Below are positions 16,724 through 26,284 of a stretch of 64,000 bases of DNA, piece after piece. The notes under the pieces were generated by a model. It ran no database searches. It saw only the letters and a program-made list of their open reading frames with translations, and had not been told where the DNA came from. This stretch comes from Asaia bogorensis (lineage in GTDB: Bacteria; Pseudomonadota; Alphaproteobacteria; Acetobacterales; Acetobacteraceae), in the NCBI GenBank assembly GCA_945868845.1, contig CAMBMS010000011.1, positions 18,604 to 82,603 on the forward strand, given 5' to 3'. The stretch's first letter is position 1; each line of letters starts with the position of its first letter. Made by a program: the position numbers and the translations under genes.

Positions 16724-19303
16724 CTACGCCGCTTCCGCCAACCGGCCGTTGATGGTGAGGCCGGTGCGATCGGCCGAGATGCGGACGATTTCGCCTTCCT
16801 TCACCGCGCCCTCCAGGATTAGGCCGGCTAGCGTGTTTTGCAGGCTGCGCTGGATGACGCGTTTCAGCGGGCGCGCGCCGTAGGTGGCATCGTAGCCTTC
16901 TTCGGCCAGCCATTTCGTCGCGGCTTCATCCAGATCGAGCACGATCTTCCGGTCGTCCAGTAACTTGCGGAGACGGAAAAGCTGGATGTCGACGATATAG
17001 GCCATGTCGGCGCGTTGCAGGCGGCGGAACAGAATCGTCTCGTCTAGGCGGTTGAGGAATTCCGGACGGAAATGCTGGCGCACCACCGCCATCACCGGGC
17101 CGTAGACGGCGCTCGCCGGCTCGCCTTCTGGCTGGGCGGCAAGGATGTCGCTGCCCATGTTAGAAGTTAAGACGATAATGGTGTTCTTAAAGTCCACGGT
17201 GCGGCCCTGGCCATCGGTGAGGCGGCCATCATCGAGAACTTGCAATAAAACATTGAAGATGTCTTCGTGGGCTTTCTCCACCTCGTCGAACAGGATGACC
17301 TGATAAGGGCGGCGGCGGACGGCTTCGGTAAGTACGCCGCCTTCATCGTAGCCGACATAGCCGGGCGGGGCCCCGATCAGACGTGAGACAGAATGCTTTT
17401 CCATAAACTCGCTCATGTCGATGCGAACCATAGCGCGTTCGTCGTCGAACAGGAACTCGGCCAGTGCTTTTGTGAGTTCCGTCTTACCGACACCCGTTGG
17501 ACCGAGAAAGAGAAACGAACCGATTGGGCGGTTCGGGTCTTGCAGGCCGGCGCGGGCGCGGCGGACGGCGTTGGAAACCGCTTTCAGTGCGTCTTCCTGG
17601 CCGATCACGCGCCTGCGTAACTGCTCCTCCATGCGCAGAAGTTTCGTCCGCTCGCCTTCCAGCATCTTGTCTACCGGCACGCCAGTCCAGCGTGACACGA
17701 TGGCGGCAATGCTTTGTTCCGTGACCGCTTCGCTGACCAATTTACCGTCGGATTCCTCGGTGATTTTTTTCTCCAGCGCTGGGATGACGCCATAAAGCAG
17801 TTCGGATGCCTGCCCGAGATCACCGCGACGTTGCGCGATTTCCACATCGCTGCGCGCACGATCGAGTAACTCCTTGTATTTCTGGGTTTCCGCGACTTTT
17901 TCCTTCTCCGCACTCCAGGCTACGGTCATGGCCGTGGATTTTTCTTCTAGGGACGCTAGTTCGATTTCCAGTTTGGCGAGGCGGTCCTTGGACGCGGGAT
18001 CGGCTTCCTTTTTCAGCGCCTCGCGCTCGATCTTTAGGCGCATGAGGTCGCGGTCGATTTCGTCCAGTTCCTCGGGCTTGGAATCGACCTCCATGCGCAG
18101 GCGCGACGAAGCTTCATCCATCAGATCAATCGCCTTGTCGGGCAGGAAGCGATCGGTGATATAGCGGCTCGAAAGAGTGGCCGCGGCGACCAGAGCGCTG
18201 TCCGTGATACGAACGCCATGATGCAGTTCGTATTTTTCCTTGATGCCACGCAGGATGGAAATCGTATCCTGGATACTGGGTTCCCCCACGAAGACAGATT
18301 GAAAACGACGCGCCAAAGCCGCGTCTTTTTCGACGTGCTTTCGATATTCATCAAGTGTGGTGGCACCGACGCAATGCAAGGTGCCACGCGCCAATTCGGG
18401 TTTTATCAGGTTGGATGCATCCATGGCGCCATCAGCCTTGCCCGCGCCGACCAAGGTGTGCATTTCGTCGATAAAGAGGATAATTTCACCGGCGGCGGAT
18501 TCGATTTCCTTGAGCACGCCTTTTAGGCGTTCCTCGAATTCACCGCGATATTTTGCCCCCGCCACCATAGCCCCGAGATCGAGGGCTAGGAGTTTTTTAC
18601 TTTTTAGCGCCTCCGGCACATCGCCATTGATGATGCGCAGCGCAAGGCCCTCAACGATCGCAGTCTTACCGACACCGGGCTCACCGATCAGGACGGGGTT
18701 GTTCTTGGTGCGTCGCGCCAGCACCTGGATGGTGCGGCGAATCTCCTCGTCGCGGCCGATCACCGGATCGAGTTTCCCCTCCCGCGCCAGTTGCGTGACA
18801 TCGCGGGCATATTTCTTCAGCGCGTCGAAGCTGGCCTCGGCGTTCTCGCTGGTAACTTTTCGGCCCTTGCGTACATCAAGGACAGCTTTTTCCAGTGTCT
18901 GCGTATTGGCGCCGGCGCTTTGCAGGGCGCGGCCGGCCGGTTGATCGGAGGAGGCGAGGGCAACCAGCAGTCGGTCCTGCGCTACATATTCATCGCCGGC
19001 TTTCTGCGCAGCCTGCGCGGCGGCATCGAGCACGCGCACCAGTTCCGATGTTATTTGCGGCTGGCCGGCGCCGGAACCCTGGACTTTCGGGATGCGTGCA
19101 ACCTCTGCATCGACGGACAATTTAGCAGCTTGCGGGTTACCCCCGGCGGCCCTGATCAAGCCGGACGCGGAGCCTTGATCGTCATCCAGCAGGGCCTTCA
19201 GCAGATGCTCTGGCGTGATGCGCTGATGGAATTCGCGAATAGCGATGGTGCTGGCGGCCTGGATGAATCCCCGGGCGCGTTCGGTTAGTTTTTCGAAATC
19301 CAT
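16724..19303 (-). CDS. clpB: ClpB disaggregase (AAA+ chaperone)
   Basis: An 859-residue Hsp100 chaperone that, with DnaK, pulls proteins out of aggregates. It has the double Clp N-domain (starting [15 protein letters not shown]), a first AAA+ module with Walker A GEPGVGKT near residue 205, the coiled-coil middle domain (region of [15 protein letters not shown]), and a second AAA+ module with GPTGVGKT near 605 and the sensor/arginine segments after it. Length matches E. coli ClpB (857). The frame extends 27 codons upstream, but GAGGGACAGAAC directly before the 19303 ATG and the conserved MDFEKL fix the start. A sigma-32-like promoter is proposed at 19381-19410. Confidence 0.97.
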   Translation of the reverse strand: MDFEKLTERARGFIQAASTIAIREFHQRITPEHLLKALLDDDQGSASGLIRAAGGNPQAAKLSVDAEVARIPKVQGSGAGQPQITSELVRVLDAAAQAAQKAGDEYVAQDRLLVALASSDQPAGRALQSAGANTQTLEKAVLDVRKGRKVTSENAEASFDALKKYARDVTQLAREGKLDPVIGRDEEIRRTIQVLARRTKNNPVLIGEPGVGKTAIVEGLALRIINGDVPEALKSKKLLALDLGAMVAGAKYRGEFEERLKGVLKEIESAAGEIILFIDEMHTLVGAGKADGAMDASNLIKPELARGTLHCVGATTLDEYRKHVEKDAALARRFQSVFVGEPSIQDTISILRGIKEKYELHHGVRITDSALVAAATLSSRYITDRFLPDKAIDLMDEASSRLRMEVDSKPEELDEIDRDLMRLKIEREALKKEADPASKDRLAKLEIELASLEEKSTAMTVAWSAEKEKVAETQKYKELLDRARSDVEIAQRRGDLGQASELLYGVIPALEKKITEESDGKLVSEAVTEQSIAAIVSRWTGVPVDKMLEGERTKLLRMEEQLRRRVIGQEDALKAVSNAVRRARAGLQDPNRPIGSFLFLGPTGVGKTELTKALAEFLFDDERAMVRIDMSEFMEKHSVSRLIGAPPGYVGYDEGGVLTEAVRRRPYQVILFDEVEKAHEDIFNVLLQVLDDGRLTDGQGRTVDFKNTIIVLTSNMGSDILAAQPEGEPASAVYGPVMAVVRQHFRPEFLNRLDETILFRRLQRADMAYIVDIQLFRLRKLLDDRKIVLDLDEAATKWLAEEGYDATYGARPLKRVIQRSLQNTLAGLILEGAVKEGEIVRISADRTGLTINGRLAEAA

Positions 19304-19380
19304 GTTCTGTCCCTCTACTCGGGCGACTTGCCCGCCTGAGCCCCTCCATGAGGCGACAAAGACGCGACCTTCGCAATTCC

Positions 19381-19410
19381 ACATGGTAAAGTAGGGGGGT
19401 CTGCTTCAAG
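19381..19410 (-). promoter_or_regulatory. Candidate heat-shock (sigma-32) promoter of clpB
   Basis: On the minus strand CTTGAAG (19410-19404) is followed after 15 bases by TACCATGT (19388-19381). This is close to the RpoH pattern CTTGAAA, 13-15 bases, CCCCATNT. It lies about 80 bases before the clpB start, a sensible distance. Confidence 0.4.
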
Positions 19411-19423
19411 GGGGCTTTCGAAC

Positions 19424-20182
19424 GTGCGCATCGAATATCTGTATCGCTACCCAGTAAAAGGCCTGACGGCCGAGGCGTTGGAATGGGCGGAGGTGGCGCC
19501 GGGGGGCTGTATTCCGTGGGACCGGGCCTTTGCCCTGGCGCAAGGCGATTCGGAGTTCGATCCGGAAAAGCCGGAATGGCGGCAAAAATCTAATTTCATG
19601 TGTTTGAAGGAAAACGCGCGTATCGCCGCCCTGCGCTCCTCCTTCGATCCGCGCTCCGGCTTGCTGGCGATTCGGGCACCGGGTGGGATCGGCGTGTCGG
19701 CCAACGTGCTCTACCCGGAAGGCCGGGGGAAGATTTCGGCGTTCCTGATCGAATATCTCGGGGCGGAAGTGCGCGGGCGGCCGGAATTCCATTTTGTACC
19801 CGGCCATAGTTTCTGCGATCAGCGCAGCCAGGTGGTGAGCCTCATCAGCCTGGAGAGCCTAGCCGACTACGAAGCGAAGGCCGGCGGACGACGACATCGG
19901 CGGCGGTTTCGCAGCAATATCTGGTTTTCGGGCGCCCCCCCTTGGGCGGAGTTCGATTGGGTGGGCCGGGAAATACAGGTCGGCGGCGCGACCCTACGGG
20001 TGACCAAACGGACGGTGCGCTGCCCGGCAACGGAAGTGAACCCGGAAACGGCCACGCGCGATATCAACCCGGTGGCGGAGCTGCGTGCGTTGTATGGCCA
20101 TGCCGACCTGGGCATCCATGCCGAGGTGATTGTTGGTGGAAAATTTACCGCGCGGGATTCGATTGAATTGATGCCCGCGTGA
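19424..20182 (+). CDS. MOSC domain protein with N-terminal beta-barrel
   Basis: A 252-residue protein that begins with GTG, AAGGGGG nine bases upstream. The N-terminal IEYLYRYPVKGLTAEAL (3-19) is the MOSC_N beta-barrel signature, and the C-terminal half is a MOSC domain (SLISLESLADYE, WVGREIQVGGATLRV and the Cys-containing RTVRCPATEVNP near residues 198-209). MOSC proteins bind sulfurated or oxo-molybdenum cofactor; members such as YcbX act in reduction of N-hydroxylated bases. No molybdenum gene is nearby. It is divergent from clpB. Confidence 0.85.
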   Translation: MRIEYLYRYPVKGLTAEALEWAEVAPGGCIPWDRAFALAQGDSEFDPEKPEWRQKSNFMCLKENARIAALRSSFDPRSGLLAIRAPGGIGVSANVLYPEGRGKISAFLIEYLGAEVRGRPEFHFVPGHSFCDQRSQVVSLISLESLADYEAKAGGRRHRRRFRSNIWFSGAPPWAEFDWVGREIQVGGATLRVTKRTVRCPATEVNPETATRDINPVAELRALYGHADLGIHAEVIVGGKFTARDSIELMPA

Positions 20183-20231
20183 TGGGGTGGGTCGCAAGAA
20201 AGGCCACGCGGCTTTGCCTCCTGCACCCCCA

Positions 20232-20251
20232 CCAAGGGCGGAGCCCCTTGG
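20232..20251. repeat. Extragenic palindrome between convergent genes
   Basis: CCAAGGG, a short CGGAG loop and CCCCTTGG form a compact hairpin between the MOSC gene and convergent argB. It resembles the hairpin at 11180 in size, GC content and position, and could be a terminator without T-run or a repeated extragenic element. Confidence 0.45.
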
Positions 20252-20269
20252 CCTTCCTTTACGCCTCCC

Positions 20270-21169
20270 TTATCGCGTGATCAAAGTGCCGAACCCGGCT
20301 TCGGCGAACAATTCGAGCAGGCACGCATGGGGAACGCGGCCATCGAGGATGACGGCGCCCTTGACGCCGCGTTGCACGGCATCAACACAGTTTTCGACTT
20401 TCGGGATCATACCGCCGGTGATGACGCCGTCGGCGATGCCTTTTTGCACCGCCGCGATGGAAAGTTCGGGGATGAGGTTTTTGTTGGCATCCAGTACGCC
20501 GGGGACATCGGTCAGCATCAGTAGTCGCGCGGCGCCAAGGGCTCCGGCCACCGCGCCGGCTACCGTGTCGGCGTTGATGTTATAGGTCTGGCCATCGGCG
20601 CCGACGCCAACCGGGGCAATGACGGGGATCAGCCCGGCGCCGGTCAACGCATGGATCACCCGCACATCCACATGCTCCGGCTCGCCCACGAAGCCCAGAT
20701 CGAGCACCTGCTCGATACGGCTGCCCGGATCTATTTTCGTGCGGATGAGTTTTTTGGCACGGATCATGCCGCCATCCTTGCCGCAGACGCCGACCGCGAG
20801 CGCGCCGGCCTGGGTGATCAGGTTAGCGACCTGTTTGTTGACGGTGCCAGCAAGGACCATTTCCACTACCTCGACCATCGCTGCGTCAGTCACGCGCAGC
20901 CCGTCGATGAAGTTCGACTGGATGGAGAGACGCTTCAGCATGGCATTGATCTGCGGCCCGCCGCCATGCACAACCACGGGGTTCACGCCTACCTGCTTTA
21001 GCAGCGCAATATCGCGGCCGAATTCGGCGGCCAGGGATTCCTCGCCCATGGCGTGGCCGCCATATTTCACCACGATGGTGGCGCCGGCATAGCGGCGCAG
21101 ATAGGGCAGGGCCTGAGCAAGAATCTTAGCTCGTTCGGTCGCGTTGTCGATAGCGGTGGGATCGGTCAT
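20270..21169 (-). CDS. argB: Acetylglutamate kinase
   Basis: A 299-residue amino-acid kinase that phosphorylates N-acetylglutamate, the second step of arginine synthesis. [12 protein letters not shown] (residues 31-42) is the phosphate loop, [14 protein letters not shown] (about 62-75) follows with the substrate-binding glycines, and [26 protein letters not shown] forms the nucleotide site. A GGAG precedes the ATG. The long N-terminal helix region ([17 protein letters not shown]) is the kind seen in arginine-inhibited hexameric enzymes, so feedback inhibition is likely. It stands alone; argH is 12 kb away. Confidence 0.96.
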   Translation of the reverse strand: MTDPTAIDNATERAKILAQALPYLRRYAGATIVVKYGGHAMGEESLAAEFGRDIALLKQVGVNPVVVHGGGPQINAMLKRLSIQSNFIDGLRVTDAAMVEVVEMVLAGTVNKQVANLITQAGALAVGVCGKDGGMIRAKKLIRTKIDPGSRIEQVLDLGFVGEPEHVDVRVIHALTGAGLIPVIAPVGVGADGQTYNINADTVAGAVAGALGAARLLMLTDVPGVLDANKNLIPELSIAAVQKGIADGVITGGMIPKVENCVDAVQRGVKGAVILDGRVPHACLLELFAEAGFGTLITR

Positions 21170-21284
21170 GTGCGTTCTCCGGCTACCCCGCGCGTGTAGC
21201 GGCCGTGGGCAAGCAGGGTCAAGGCGGGCGGGTTGCCGGCCGCTCCGTCCGCCCTATCATCAGCACAACCACGGAGGAACTGCG

Positions 21285-22073
21285 ATGACCACGGACCAGA
21301 TTTTGCTGCGCGAGGACCGCGAGGGCGGGCTGCGCATTCTTACCCTCAACCGCCCGGAGCGGCGCAATGCCCTAAATCCGGAATTGCAGACAGCACTGGT
21401 GGAACAGTTCGTGGAGGCGAACGCCGACCCCACCGTGCGGCTGGTGATCCTCACCGGCACCGGCGATGCCGCCTTCTGCGCTGGCGCCGATCTGAAGGCG
21501 CGCAAGGATGAGGACGACGCTGGCAAGCCATTCCAGGGCGTGATGGCACGCACGCAACGTAACCTGTTTGAGGTAGTGCTGGAGACGTTCAAACCCACCA
21601 TTGCGGCGATCAACGGTCCGGCGGTGGCGGGCGGGTTCGAGCTGTCACTCGCCTGCGACATCCGCATCGCGGCGGACCATGCGGTGTTCGGCCTGCCGGA
21701 AGCGAAGCGCGGCATGGGGGCGCATTTTGGCACCGTGATGCTGCCGCGACTGATGCCGATGGGGATTGCGCTGGAGATCCTCTATACCGGCGATTATATT
21801 GGCGCGGAGCAGGCACATCGCTTCGGGCTGGTCAATCGCGTGGTGCCTAAGGGCCAGGCCCTGGCCGGAGCGCTGGAATTGGCGGCGAAGATTTTGGATA
21901 ACGCTCCGGTGACGGTACGCCGGCAGAAGGAGACCGCGATCAAGTCCTGGGGTATGCCGACTGCCACCGCCTTGCGGCTGAACGAGGGCATCAGTCCATA
22001 TGAAAGCGATGATCGGGTGGAAGGTATTCGTGCCTTCGTGGAAAAGCGCAAGCCAGTGTGGAGAAATCGCTGA
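21285..22073 (+). CDS. Enoyl-CoA hydratase/isomerase family protein
   Basis: A 262-residue crotonase-fold enzyme. The first oxyanion-hole segment is AAFCAGADLKARKDE (about residues 62-76) and the second is AVAGGFELSLACDIRIAAD (about 109-127), with Glu in the EAKRGMGAHFG segment (about 135-145) as a probable catalytic residue. GGAGG sits eight bases ahead of the ATG at 21285; the frame opens earlier but without conserved sequence. It is the first gene of a tight operon with an amidohydrolase (1-bp overlap) and an SDR, suggesting breakdown of a cyclic or branched acid through CoA esters. Confidence 0.9.
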   Translation: MTTDQILLREDREGGLRILTLNRPERRNALNPELQTALVEQFVEANADPTVRLVILTGTGDAAFCAGADLKARKDEDDAGKPFQGVMARTQRNLFEVVLETFKPTIAAINGPAVAGGFELSLACDIRIAADHAVFGLPEAKRGMGAHFGTVMLPRLMPMGIALEILYTGDYIGAEQAHRFGLVNRVVPKGQALAGALELAAKILDNAPVTVRRQKETAIKSWGMPTATALRLNEGISPYESDDRVEGIRAFVEKRKPVWRNR

Positions 22074-23008
22074 TGGCAAAAATTAAACCGCTTCCGGATG
22101 ATGATCTGCCCATCGTCGATGCGCATCATCATCTGTGGGATCTTTCCGGCGCGCTAAAATACCCCTGGCTGCTTAGTACGGAGCACGGCTATCTGGGCGA
22201 TTATACGCGTCTGGCGCGTAGCTATATGCCCGACGAATTCCGCCGTGATTCAGCGCTGCATAATGTGATCGGCACCGTGCATATCGAGGCCGAGTGCGAG
22301 CGCAATTCTGTCGCGCAGGTTGGGGAGACGGCATGGCTGACGGAAATCGCCGCGCAATATGGCATGCCGAACGCGATCGTGGGGCATGCGTGGATCGATA
22401 CGCCGGACGCGGAAGAAGTGCTGGCCCAGCATAAGAAATTCTCGCTGATGCGCGGCATTCGTACCAAGCCGGTGACGGCGTCCGTGCCGGATCAAAGCGT
22501 CGCTGGGCAGCCACGCTCCATCCAAGATCCGAAATGGCGTGCCGGACTCGCATTGCTGACGAAATATGATCTTTCCTGGGATTTACGCGTGCCCTGGTGG
22601 CATCTGGAGGAAGTCTCTGGCGTTGTCGCCGAACATCCCAACATGCGGATCGTGCTGAACCACACGGGGTATCCACTACATCGTACGCCGGAAGCTTTGG
22701 CCGGGTGGCGGCGAGGGATGGAAAAACTCGCAGTGCATCCGAACGTGCATTGCAAAATCTCCGGCCTGACGGTGTATGGCGCCGCCTGGACGTTGGAGGC
22801 CAATGCGCCGATCATCCGCGACACGATTGCGATTTTTGGAGTAGAGCGCTGCATGTTCGCCTCCAACTTTCCGGTCGATGGCGTAAAGGGGAGCTGGGAC
22901 CATATTTTTTCCAGTTTTAAGCGTGCCGTCGCGGATCGGCCGCTCGCCGATCGGAAGAAATTATTCGCCGATAACGCCATCGCTTTCTATCGTATGCAAC
23001 TGCCATGA
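22073..23008 (+). CDS. Amidohydrolase-2 family metal-dependent hydrolase
   Basis: A 311-residue TIM-barrel hydrolase of the 2-pyrone-4,6-dicarboxylate-lactonase-like group. DAHHHLWD (residues 15-22) is the metal-binding start, GHAWIDTPDA sits at the third strand, NHTGYPLHRTPE near 200 holds the next conserved His, and NFPVDGVKG near the end holds the Asp. It probably opens a lactone or hydrolyses an amide. The ATG shares one base with the hydratase stop. An upstream GTG is in frame but would overlap more; the ATG is preferred. Confidence 0.85.
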   Translation: MAKIKPLPDDDLPIVDAHHHLWDLSGALKYPWLLSTEHGYLGDYTRLARSYMPDEFRRDSALHNVIGTVHIEAECERNSVAQVGETAWLTEIAAQYGMPNAIVGHAWIDTPDAEEVLAQHKKFSLMRGIRTKPVTASVPDQSVAGQPRSIQDPKWRAGLALLTKYDLSWDLRVPWWHLEEVSGVVAEHPNMRIVLNHTGYPLHRTPEALAGWRRGMEKLAVHPNVHCKISGLTVYGAAWTLEANAPIIRDTIAIFGVERCMFASNFPVDGVKGSWDHIFSSFKRAVADRPLADRKKLFADNAIAFYRMQLP

Positions 23009-23020
23009 ATGGGAAAAACT

Positions 23021-23803
23021 ATGGACCTAAATCTGCGTGGGCGTAGTGCGCTGATCACCGGCGCATCGAAGGGGATTGGATTGGCATCGGCCGAACTGCT
23101 GGCGGAGGAAGGCTGCAACGTTATCCTCGTCTCCCGCACCCAGGCCGACCTGGACGCGGCACGCAGCAAAATCCTCTTCCGTTTTAATGTCGGTGTGACG
23201 GTGTACGCGCTGGACCTGTCGAAATCCGCCTCGATTGACACGCTGGCGGCGCTGCATGGCGATGTCGATATTTTGGTAAACAATGCGGGGGCGATTCCGG
23301 CTGGTAATTTGCAGGAAGTCCAGGAAGCACGCTGGCGCGAGGCGTGGGATCTAAAAGTGTTCGGCTACATCAATATGTGTCGCGCATTCTATGCAAAATT
23401 CGCCGCACGCCGGCGTGGCGTGATCATCAATATCGTCGGCACTGGCGGGGAAAAGGTCGATAGCGCTTATATCGCCGGGGCCGCCGGCAATGCCAGCCTG
23501 ATGGCGTTTACCCGTGCGCTGGGTGGCTCGGCCAGCAATGACAATCTGCGCGTGGTGGGCATCAACCCCGGCCCCGTCGCCACCGACCGGCTGGTGACGA
23601 TGATGCGGAAAATCGCTCAGGACCGGCTGGGCGATTCGTCGCGTTGGGAAGAACTGACCAAACCCATGCCCTATGGCCGCGCCGCCACGGCCGAGGAAAT
23701 CGCAAACATGGTCGCATTCCTCGCATCGGACCGCTCCGCATATACCAGCGGCACCATCATCACCATCGACGGCGGTGCGGTGAATAGGACGACGGTGTTC
23801 TGA
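23021..23803 (+). CDS. Short-chain dehydrogenase/reductase
   Basis: A 260-residue classical SDR starting MDLNLRGRSALITGASKGIG; the NAD(P) glycine motif TGASKGIG is at residues 13-20, and NNAG appears at about 84-87. The expected YxxxK appears to be altered: the segment reads VDSAYIAGAAGNASLMAF, where the normal Lys after Tyr is Gly or Ala. Catalysis in the usual way may therefore be lost or changed. A second ATG at 23009 directly follows the amidohydrolase stop and could be the true start. It ends the hydratase/amidohydrolase operon. Confidence 0.82.
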   Translation: MDLNLRGRSALITGASKGIGLASAELLAEEGCNVILVSRTQADLDAARSKILFRFNVGVTVYALDLSKSASIDTLAALHGDVDILVNNAGAIPAGNLQEVQEARWREAWDLKVFGYINMCRAFYAKFAARRRGVIINIVGTGGEKVDSAYIAGAAGNASLMAFTRALGGSASNDNLRVVGINPGPVATDRLVTMMRKIAQDRLGDSSRWEELTKPMPYGRAATAEEIANMVAFLASDRSAYTSGTIITIDGGAVNRTTVF

Positions 23804-23819
23804 GCAGAAAGCAAGACTC

Positions 23820-24473
23820 CTATCGCGTTAATCGCCGCAGATCGTCGGCGATCTGTTCGCCAGATCCATCGGCACGTACCGGCGCGATGAACCGGCCGTC
23901 GGGGCCCATCAGGTAAAGGATGCTGCTGTGGTCCAGCGTGTAATCGTCGGTGTTGGTGCCAGTTCGTCGTTCTGCGTAATAGACCCGGAACGCTCGTGCC
24001 ACCTGGCCGATCTGCTCCGCATTTCCTGTCAGCCCGACTAGGTGCGGGGAAAACGCGGCGGTGAATATCTTGACCACCTCCGGCGTGTCACGCTTCGGAT
24101 CGACGGTAATGAAAACCGGCACGATGCGACCCGCCTGCCCGCCCAAGCTTTCCATCGCCTCGGCGACCTGGTTCAGCGTCGTCGGGCAGACATCAGGGCA
24201 GAATGTGTAGCCGAAGAAAACCAGTATATATTTGCCGTGGAAGGTTTTCTCCGTCACCAGCCGGCCGTCGCCGTCCACCAGGTTGAACGCGCCGCCAACC
24301 CCCAGCGCCGCATTCGGCCTCTGCGTCAGCCAGAAGAGCGCCCCTACCCCCATCAAGCAGAGCGCCACAATCGCCCCACCCAGGCCCAGCAGTAATACTG
24401 AACGGCGCGATGCCTCCGCCGGTTCCGCTACAGGCGGATCCCCGGAGGGCTGTGGATCAGGTAATGCGGGCAT
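23820..24473 (-). CDS. SCO1/SenC family copper chaperone
   Basis: A 217-residue periplasm-facing protein anchored by one membrane segment (RRSVLLLGLGGAIVALCLMG, residues about 23-42). The thioredoxin-fold domain carries copper ligands C92 and C96 in FCPDVCP and H182 in LDHSS. It delivers copper to the CuA site of cytochrome c oxidase or acts as a thiol-disulfide reductase. AAGGAG seven bases before the ATG at 24473 fixes the start; the longer upstream frame is spurious. No oxidase gene is adjacent. Confidence 0.92.
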   Translation of the reverse strand: MPALPDPQPSGDPPVAEPAEASRRSVLLLGLGGAIVALCLMGVGALFWLTQRPNAALGVGGAFNLVDGDGRLVTEKTFHGKYILVFFGYTFCPDVCPTTLNQVAEAMESLGGQAGRIVPVFITVDPKRDTPEVVKIFTAAFSPHLVGLTGNAEQIGQVARAFRVYYAERRTGTNTDDYTLDHSSILYLMGPDGRFIAPVRADGSGEQIADDLRRLTR

Positions 24474-24531
24474 CCGATACTCCTTCACTGGCGATAATAT
24501 ACTGATGCTTCGCGGCTGACACGAGGCCATC

Positions 24532-24926
24532 ATGCGAATGATAATCCTGGCGTTGTTAGCGATCCTCACTCCGTTCCCACGTGTCCGGGGCGGGGCGGAG
24601 GAGCGCAAATTCATAGTCCACATTCTGCCCAACGGCGCAGACATCGCCATCTCCGGCCCCTTCACGCAGGGCCTCAGCGCAGCGTTCCACGCTTCTCTCG
24701 ACCGGGCGCCGAAAGCGCGGCTGGTGCGGCTGGGAAGCAGTGGCAGAGAATCCTGGACGTGGCAATGGACCTCTATCCCGCGATTTGAGCGCATGGGCTA
24801 GATACAGCCAAGCAAAGGCTTTGCTCGACCGCCTGCACCCTCGGGTTCATGGCCGGCCAGCGTCGCAGCGCCACGCCCGCCGCACGGCTGGGCTTTCGCA
24901 GTGCCGCTTGGCTCCGGCCCACATAA
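24532..24926 (+). pseudogene. Broken ClpP-like periplasmic protein (COG3904-type)
   Basis: The first 68 codons read as a signal-peptide-like start (MRMIILALLAILTPFPRV) then DIAISGPFTQGLSAAFH and RLVRLGSSG, the start of a ClpP/crotonase-like domain. Near 24746 the frame shifts; in the new frame the domain continues as ILDVAMDLYPAI, a TGA at 24786-24788 (an Arg codon is expected), AHGLDTAKQRLCSTACTLG and MAGQRRSATPAARLGFRSAAW, closing at TAA 24924. CSTACT is the expected active-site region of the family. One frameshift, one nonsense change and an apparent small deletion make this a decayed gene. An IS630 scrap lies immediately downstream. Confidence 0.72.
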
Positions 24927-24944
24927 TTTCCACTCGCCAATTTC

Positions 24945-25196
24945 ATGGTGCGCGGCCGCGCCGGCGGTACGTGCCTACTGGCTCACCGTCTAGTGGTTGC
25001 AAAGTATGCGCCGCAACTGAACAACATCGAACGGGACAACGTCGAACGGGTCTGGCACGACCTCAAGCCACATCATCTTGCGAATCGGACGTTCGCCGAT
25101 CTCGATGTTCTTAAAACGGCAATCCACTACGCCGTCCATGCACGCAATCAGCAGAGCGGAGCAGAGACGTTGGACGAGATACCAAGGTCCGCTTAA
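24945..25196 (+). mobile_element. IS630-family transposase C-terminal remnant
   Basis: An 83-codon open frame contains NNIERDNVERVWHDLKPHHL followed by ANRTFADLDVLKTAIHYAV. ERVWHDLK is the last catalytic region (Glu of the DDE triad) of IS630-family transposases. The N-terminal two thirds are absent, so it cannot be active. It separates the broken ClpP-like gene from the nitroreductase gene. Confidence 0.75.
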
Positions 25197-25229
25197 AGTA
25201 CGAGCGGATCTTCGGAAAGGATTTCTGCC

Positions 25230-26069
25230 ATGGACGTCAGCACTACAGCCGCCAACACCAAGCGCGACGCGCTCGCGCAGCGCTATGGCGAAAATTTCAT
25301 CCCCGCTGCCGGGCCATGGAACGACGTAATTGCCTGCCTGCTCGATCATCGCTCCACTCGCGGTTTTTTGCGTGACGCCTTGCCGGAAGGCACGCTAGAA
25401 ACCTTAATCGCGGCGGCACAGTCAGCCGCCACCAGTTCGAATCTGCAAACCTGGTCGGCAGTGGCGGTGACGGACCCGGCGGTGAAGGCGGAAATCGCTC
25501 AGATCGCCAACAATCAGCAGCATATCGTCGAATGCCCGATCTTCCTGGTCTGGTGCGCCGATATTTCCCGCCTGCAACGCATTAGCGCCGACGTAAAGAT
25601 GGAATTCGAGGCCCTGCCCTGGTTTGAAACCTTCCTCGTCGCCGCGATCGACGCTGCCCTGGCGGCGCAGAACGCCTCCGTCGCCGCCGAATCGCTCGGC
25701 CTCGCGAACGTCTATATCGGTGCACTGCGCAACAATCCGCAGCGCGTGGCGGAGCTGTTGAAACTACCGCAGGGCGTGATGGGCGTGTTTGGCCACTGCA
25801 TCGGCTATGCGAAGCCAGAAGCGAAAACGGAAGTCAAACCACGACTGCCTCAATCCGTCATTCTCAGCCACGACATCTATAACGTGGGTGATGAGACGAA
25901 GAACCGCGAGCAATACGACGCCGTATTGCTCGAATTCTCAAAACGCAACGAAATGGCCGCCGGCACGTGGACTGAGCGCCTGATAGGTCGCGCCGCCAAA
26001 CTGGCGGGCATGAGCGGCCGCCACCAGATGGTTGGCTGGCTGCGCTCCCTGGGCTTGCCGGTGAAGTAG
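25230..26069 (+). CDS. NfsA-like NADPH-dependent nitroreductase
   Basis: A 279-residue FMN-dependent oxidoreductase of the nitroreductase superfamily. The conserved HRSTRGFLRDALPEGTLETL (about residues 40-59), AQSAATSSNLQTWS (about 64-77) and ESLGLANVYIGALRNNP (about 150-166) correspond to the NfsA/FRP FMN-binding segments. It probably reduces quinones or nitroaromatics with NADPH. AAAGGATT lies ahead of the ATG. It stands between two decayed regions, with no operon partner. Confidence 0.87.
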   Translation: MDVSTTAANTKRDALAQRYGENFIPAAGPWNDVIACLLDHRSTRGFLRDALPEGTLETLIAAAQSAATSSNLQTWSAVAVTDPAVKAEIAQIANNQQHIVECPIFLVWCADISRLQRISADVKMEFEALPWFETFLVAAIDAALAAQNASVAAESLGLANVYIGALRNNPQRVAELLKLPQGVMGVFGHCIGYAKPEAKTEVKPRLPQSVILSHDIYNVGDETKNREQYDAVLLEFSKRNEMAAGTWTERLIGRAAKLAGMSGRHQMVGWLRSLGLPVK

Positions 26070-26284
26070 GATCGGGGCGTTTTTTGGCAGGCAAGGACTG
26101 GGCCATATCAACCCTGCCCGGTAGTGCCCAGACTTGACGAGCCATCACCGCGAACCAGGCGAGCAACGAGACGGAAATCACGAGCAGGTTGGCGCTATCC
26201 GCGAATATGGATAGCGGCACAAGCAGCGGCAGCAGGACCCCCCAGTTCGATGCCGGGAAGCCCCTCATCCAGCGCCTGGTGCGA

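Noticed and set aside
24786..24788. In-frame TGA of the ClpP-like gene as a selenocysteine codon, given selA/selC in the window
   Set aside because: The expected residue is Arg and the frame is already broken upstream; decay explains it better.
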